DNA of 64,000 bases from Ypsolopha sequella (Eukaryota > Arthropoda > Insecta > Lepidoptera > Ypsolophidae), in contig OW203983.1 of assembly GCA_934047225.1 (NCBI GenBank), positions 39,924,310-39,988,309 on the forward strand, given 5' to 3'. The stretch's first letter is position 1. Every line of letters begins with the position of its first letter. Below are positions 59,746 through 64,000 of the stretch, one piece after another. The position numbers were made by a program, and so were the translations under genes. The notes under the pieces were generated by a model, which saw nothing but the letters and a program-made list of their open reading frames with translations, was not told the DNA's origin and did no database searches.

Positions 59746-60441
59746 TTAAACTAAGTAAAAAATGTTGGCCAGATCGCCGCCGTCTTGTGGCAGGGTTCCC
59801 AGAATGCTGGCAGCATTTCCTCTTTGGATTGCCAAACTAAGGCGTTGTCCAAAGTATGCGCCAGCTCTTGGGTCCCCCGAAACGTCAACCAGCCGAGAGG
59901 AAATTTCTTTAAAAATACATTTAGCCTCTTGACCCCACGGCCCAAGGGTTTCGACTCCAAAAGGCGCAAACGCGTACTCCGAACTGAGCTCTGCATATTT
60001 GCGCCTTTTGGATCCCTCGGCCGCTGCCGCTGCTGCGCCAGCCCTGGCAGCCGTGACTTGGATGTGGGACGCAGCAAGAGTATCAACGCATGTTGCGTCC
60101 CACACCAGTGACTTGCCGTATTTCCAAGGAATGATTGTCATACCGTCGGGCCTCTTGCCATCGCTGCGTGCAAGGCCTTTCGGCTCTAGGACAGCTGGCA
60201 CGCCGACGGTGACAAAGGCCCTCCGGATGACATCATTAAGGCTGGCATGCCGCGACAAGCGACCAGCACTACGTTGGCAAGATAGGCCGTGGTGCCCAAG
60301 CTGGTTGACGTTGGTGCCACACCGACAGCGATGTGGCTCGTTTGTCCTTGCGCCGAGCCGCAAGCTGACGGCCAGAGTAAATGTTACTCTGTCCAGCTGG
60401 GTGCCGATTTTCACAGATGGTAACGCGTGTAGCCAATAACC
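59746..60441 (-). CDS. C-terminal domain of a LINE-like (non-LTR retrotransposon) protein, 5'-truncated
   Basis: The minus-strand frame is open from a stop at about 60444 to the TAA just after FYLV. The 222 residues from position 60414 contain a Cys/His cluster (CRCG...GHHGLSC), SAGR..RHASLND, LEPKGLARSDGKRPDG, and GKSLVWDATC, followed by DTLAASH and VETLGPWG. I recognise this as a domain abundant in invertebrate genomes, at or near the C-terminus of reverse-transcriptase-type polyproteins. The RPDG...WD layout recalls the PD-(D/E)xK-like endonuclease of R2-type elements, and the Cys/His cluster recalls their zinc knuckle, but that link is an inference. No stop or frameshift occurs in the domain. 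The apparent start is GTG with upstream codons YWLHALPS in frame, so this is a truncated insert, not a full gene. Plus-strand ORFs here are shadows. Confidence 0.7.
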   Translation of the reverse strand, partial: GYWLHALPSVKIGTQLDRVTFTLAVSLRLGARTNEPHRCRCGTNVNQLGHHGLSCQRSAGRLSRHASLNDVIRRAFVTVGVPAVLEPKGLARSDGKRPDGMTIIPWKYGKSLVWDATCVDTLAASHIQVTAARAGAAAAAAEGSKRRKYAELSSEYAFAPFGVETLGPWGQEAKCIFKEISSRLVDVSGDPRAGAYFGQRLSLAIQRGNAASILGTLPQDGGDLANIFYLV

Positions 60442-60799
60442 TGATTGTTACTTATATTTTATTATTACTTATATTATATTGTTACTTATATTAAGTTGTT
60501 ACTTATATTTTTTACAGTTTTAAAACATAGGTACCGTCTTTATAGAGTAATTTCCGGATAACGTATATAATTTGCCTTGAATATTGAAAATTTTTGTGCC
60601 TCATGGTTTTCCTATTGTTTCTTGCACAGCAGCAGTACACGTAACTCATAAGTTATTTTTGGGAAACGTGTATTTTGAATGATTTATGAACTTTCGATAC
60701 GCTTTACTAAATATTTACCATCGTTTTTCCAAAACCTAAATAATAATAGCGACACGGAGCAAATCCAAATAAATATTTTAAGAAATTTAAACTATAAGT
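60442..60799. other. Intergenic DNA with ATATTGTTACTT-like repeats
   Basis: TGTTACTTATATT recurs several times at about 60446..60510 beside the LINE fragment. Otherwise nothing. Confidence 0.45.
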
Positions 60800-61460
60800 A
60801 ACGTAATGTATTTTGCACGACTTGTATTTACCTCTCGCGGCTTTCCTTATCCAGTTACCCCCAGCATGGTTTCTTCTTGACCCGATTCTCTAAATTGATT
60901 TAAAAATTCTCGTCTCAAGGAGGTCCGACTCGGTAGTCGTGAAAAAAAAACGATCGACAACCAACCTTCATTAAAACTGCGTCAACAAAGGCCACTAATG
61001 CGCGGCACACGTCCTCACAGGACGGCAGCTAAAAAAGAAATTATTCTTAATTCAAAATAAATAACTCCGTGTTCGATATTGTAAAGGAACACCATCGTCC
61101 GTCACAAAAGGGACGATATCTTGCGCGAGTCAAGGAGTCATTTAAAATATATTGAGGCGAACGACAAAGAGGCGATTGTCCAGGTGCGTTCCGTAGCTAT
61201 AATAAAACCGACGTTTTTCTACGGTGAATTAGTATAGATTATACTCGAATAGAGACTAATAAATCTTATGCATAGGCCGAGCTTGAGTGTCCATTGATTT
61301 CTTTAGAGTGGGTGTGATTGTCGGTAGTAATCTTCATAAACTTTACGAGCTAAATTTGCGAGGGGAAAGGCAAAAAGATGGCTAGATTCGGGTCACCTTT
61401 TAAGTTCAGCGCTAAAAAGCGCTAGCAATTTAATAAGCGTAAAAGTTCTCTGAATACGAA
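60800..61460. other. Low-repeat block, candidate conserved non-coding DNA
   Basis: It shows none of the repeat families of the window, has moderate G+C and contains short palindromes (CACGTCCTCACAGGACG; GGACGATATCTTGCGCGAG). No ORF. It could be an enhancer of the flanking gene, but nothing in the sequence proves that. Confidence 0.25.
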
Positions 61461-61700
61461 AACATGCAGCAGTCACAAACATTAATTTTTCAGAATGTAT
61501 AGGTATTAAGTCGTGGTTCTTTCGTATAACTGACCATTTAATGATCTGACCGGTCATATCATGAGATCTGTCAATCTGTTTCCGCTTAGTTCGGCTTCCG
61601 CCACCAAGCTTACATGATATTCCTCGCTTCGCTCGTCATCGTACCTATTTTTGACTTTTTGTTGAAAGACTATCGTAAATATCTTATTTCATATTCATGG
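61461..61700. repeat. Diverged relative of the 10720 foldback
   Basis: GGTCATATCATGAGATCTGT, CTCGCTTCGCTCGTCATCGT and CCTATTTTTGACTTTT match the order of motifs in 10720..10963. Confidence 0.45.
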
Positions 61701-63050
61701 GCAAATTTATGATATGAACACGACTATATATGTTTTTAATTTGTGAACGTAATTAATCACATATATTGGTCTAAGTATTATTAATGTGGCTATAATATTT
61801 AATTTCATTATAGAATCAATTAATCGATATCAAAAAGCGATCGTATACAATAACCACTTGATTAGCCATTAAATGCTGAAATTAATGGATTAATGCTGAA
61901 AACATAATGATACCATGTTGCATGATTATTTAGCGTTCAAAATGTTCGCTGCGAGCGCTAAACATTACAGCTTACAGAATGAGGTTCGAGCACAGAGGTT
62001 GAATGTTGGAGAAATGCGTATGCGTATCCATTTCGAGCACAATCAGTCATTGATGTCAATACATGGCTGTGCCAATGAAGATTTATCGTTAGGTTCATAA
62101 AAGAAAATTATTGCTGTTATTACTACAACCGGTAGGTTCGGATATTTTCGTTTGTTCAATTCTACGAGTAGATGTTATTATCTATCTCTACTCAAGTCTA
62201 AATATTTTGTGTTAGTTTACAACAAAAAACTGGACGATGCCCTGTGTTTCCAAAAAACGACCTTTTTTATTTCCGCGTGTTTCTAAAACTTTATTTAATA
62301 AACAAATTCAGTTACTCTTGTTTCCAAAACCAAGATGGCTACAGTCAGCCTCAGAAGCAAGTTATATAGCAAAATCTTTTTTCTATTATGACCTACTTAT
62401 GTATAAGACATAAATATAACCGCGAAATGTAGGAAGCAGGATATTTTCAGTTCTGGTTTATAACAAGTGAAAAAGTGATTTCAACTTAGTTTAGACATCA
62501 ATGACACTAGAGAATCTGCCCATTTGATATTGGTTTCTAGTACAGTAGTATTAGTTCCACAATCCACACATTGGTGGTGGCTAAAAATATGACTTGACTC
62601 AATAAGGCACACGATCATCGCACGCTAACGATTTGGACCACACCGTATCAATCGACAATCAACGCTTTCTTACGTGAATGTCCCTCGCGTTACTACATTT
62701 AACCTTATGACTAGGAGCTTTAGGTATAAATTACAATGTGATTACGGAAGAATAAGGCAGTCAAGTGTATACTTTGCACACAACACAACGCAGGGTTCCA
62801 TCAGTACAATGAGCTCGTCTCCTTAAGTGAAATATCAATGCGTTTTTATGATAACTGATTAATTATGTACGTAGTTATTACAAAGCACAAAATTTTTGAA
62901 ATATTTCTTTTGTAACAGAAGCTAGCGATAACAATATTTATCACTTTTTAGTATGAAATCATGTCAGATGACGTCACGATACATGCGTTTAGATCACTGT
63001 GTAATTTTGTGACATCGAAATAGTATTTTGTGCAACTGTGACATAATTTG
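61701..63050. other. Intergenic DNA, nothing recognised
   Basis: The short ORF at 61915..62100 has no recognised family. No RNA gene or clear repeat was found. Confidence 0.4.
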
Positions 63051-63128
63051 AGACATTGGGACACGAGTGCTTGTTTATGAAACAAACGAAGTTTCGTCAT
63101 AATTTTGGCGAGTGTCCCAATGTCTCAT
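63051..63128. repeat. Short foldback (GAGACATTGGGACAC arms)
   Basis: GAGACATTGGGACAC is exactly inverted as GTGTCCCAATGTCTC with about 47 nt between, including GAAACAAACGAAGTTTC. Confidence 0.7.
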
Positions 63129-63295
63129 TATATTCAGTTGTACATAATACTTTATCTATGACAATTAAATATATCGTCTTTGTTTATAATATTTTCAACT
63201 AACAATTTCACGAAAAATGAGAAGACGTTCGTGAACCTCGGGTGCGTCGTTCCGGTAAAGCTGCCTTCAAGGCCAATCAGGATAAAGAAATTACC

Positions 63296-63769
63296 TTAAG
63301 GCGATTACCGTCGCCAAATTAGCAGCTCGATGTTTGTCTGTATGAATATCGACGGAAACGACATCGAAATAACGTTCAAATCAGTGCACAATGCGTGGTG
63401 GCTGTTACGACGCTCGCTGCGTCCTTGAAAGGGCAAAATAGGAGAAAATAATACTTTTCACATGGGCGTCATTGTTCGATTGAATAATTCTATGTTATAT
63501 TTATAGCTATAAAGTTTATCTATTTATCAAAGCATAAATGAATTAAATCACCTAAGCCGCTTAGGAGCAGTAGGAAATTCAAGCCAAAAAACACCATTCA
63601 GTTGAAACAATTTTTCATATAGAAGTATTGGTGGTACGAAAAAGAAAAATGTTGCATATGTTTTCCTAGAGTTAATAATCCATAATACATTTTTTCAATA
63701 TTTTTGGTTTGGCCATAAAAGAGGAGTAGGCTTTAGAAAGTACCCATTTGGCGGTATTAAGGGCCTTAA
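63296..63769 (+). mobile_element. TTAAGGCG MITE (474 bp), complete
   Basis: TTAAGGCGATTACCGTCGCC at the left; the right end is GGCGGTATTAAGGGCCTTAA. It is bounded by TTAA on both sides. Same family as 1247, 47686 and 48163. Confidence 0.8.
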
Positions 63770-64000
63770 GAAATAAGGTCGGGAATTATTTCTATTCTCT
63801 GTTTTTGATTGGGTCTCTAGCGGTTTTATAACCAATCGCAGCGCAGAATCGCGGTGTTATAATGTAATAAATATTATAACATCTGATAAACAATCTAAGT
63901 TAAAACTGCTTTTGATGTTGCAATTGCCTTACTGCAGTATGGGTGTAGATACAAATAAATTGTGCCACTATTTTCAGATTTTTAAACGAACTTTATTTTC

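Noticed and set aside
59785..60439. Plus-strand ORFs of 108 and 146 codons
   Set aside because: They are shadows of the minus-strand LINE-like domain, which carries the conserved Cys/His and RPDG motifs.
1..64000. Endogenous viral or LTR-retrovirus genes
   Set aside because: No gag, pol protease/integrase, capsid or envelope motifs and no LTR pair were seen.

Overview
The window looks like a lepidopteran (moth or butterfly) nuclear genome segment. The evidence is its AT-rich composition and its repeat content: Helitron ends of the A|TC...CTAG|T type, TTAA-flanked foldback MITEs, RTE-type LINE 3' tails, an irritans-type mariner, hAT MITEs, and the (T)AGGGTTCCGTAC-type repeats I associate with Lepidoptera. 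Only one host protein-coding exon is convincing. It lies on the minus strand at 16810..17404 and encodes the N-terminal half of a homeobox repressor with an engrailed-homology-1 (EH1) motif, most like muscle segment homeobox / Drop (Msx family). Its homeobox exon was not found here and should lie left of base 1, across an intron of more than 16.8 kb. Bases 1..16.8 kb are therefore read as intron 1, and bases right of about 17.9 kb as upstream intergenic DNA.

Layout. 1..16809: AT-rich intron with dispersed repeats. These include a TTAA MITE at 1247, a tRNA-like repeat at 5320, foldbacks at 4863, 8528 and 10720, a GC-rich inverted-repeat unit at 9151, and a 16-unit, 47-bp minisatellite at 11237. 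16810..17900: first coding exon, 5' leader and GC-rich promoter-proximal DNA. 17900..23099: intergenic DNA with MITEs, a two-copy local repeat and a Helitron. 23100..48010: a near-perfect direct tandem duplication (12,444 and 12,467 bp) that is the dominant structure of the window. 48011..64000: intergenic DNA with a second TTAA MITE joined head to tail to the first, a 17-bp-TIR piggyBac-like MITE, a dead mariner with TA duplication, two hAT MITEs with perfect 8-bp duplications, a nested hAT element, and the C-terminal part of a LINE-like protein at 59746..60441.

There is no operon-like cooperation between genes here. The biology is one developmental regulator surrounded by a large non-coding landscape shaped by transposons and by a very recent (or assembly-made) tandem duplication upstream of it. 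The least familiar element type is a foldback element whose centre is a tRNA-like sequence with RNA polymerase III A and B boxes (30452..30670, duplicated at 42918..43136). A second, unrelated foldback family carries tRNA-like B boxes inside its arms (32054..32435, relatives at 5320 and 58420).

Limits: all alignments were made by eye. Family names are by recognition, not database search. Edges of diverged repeats are approximate.
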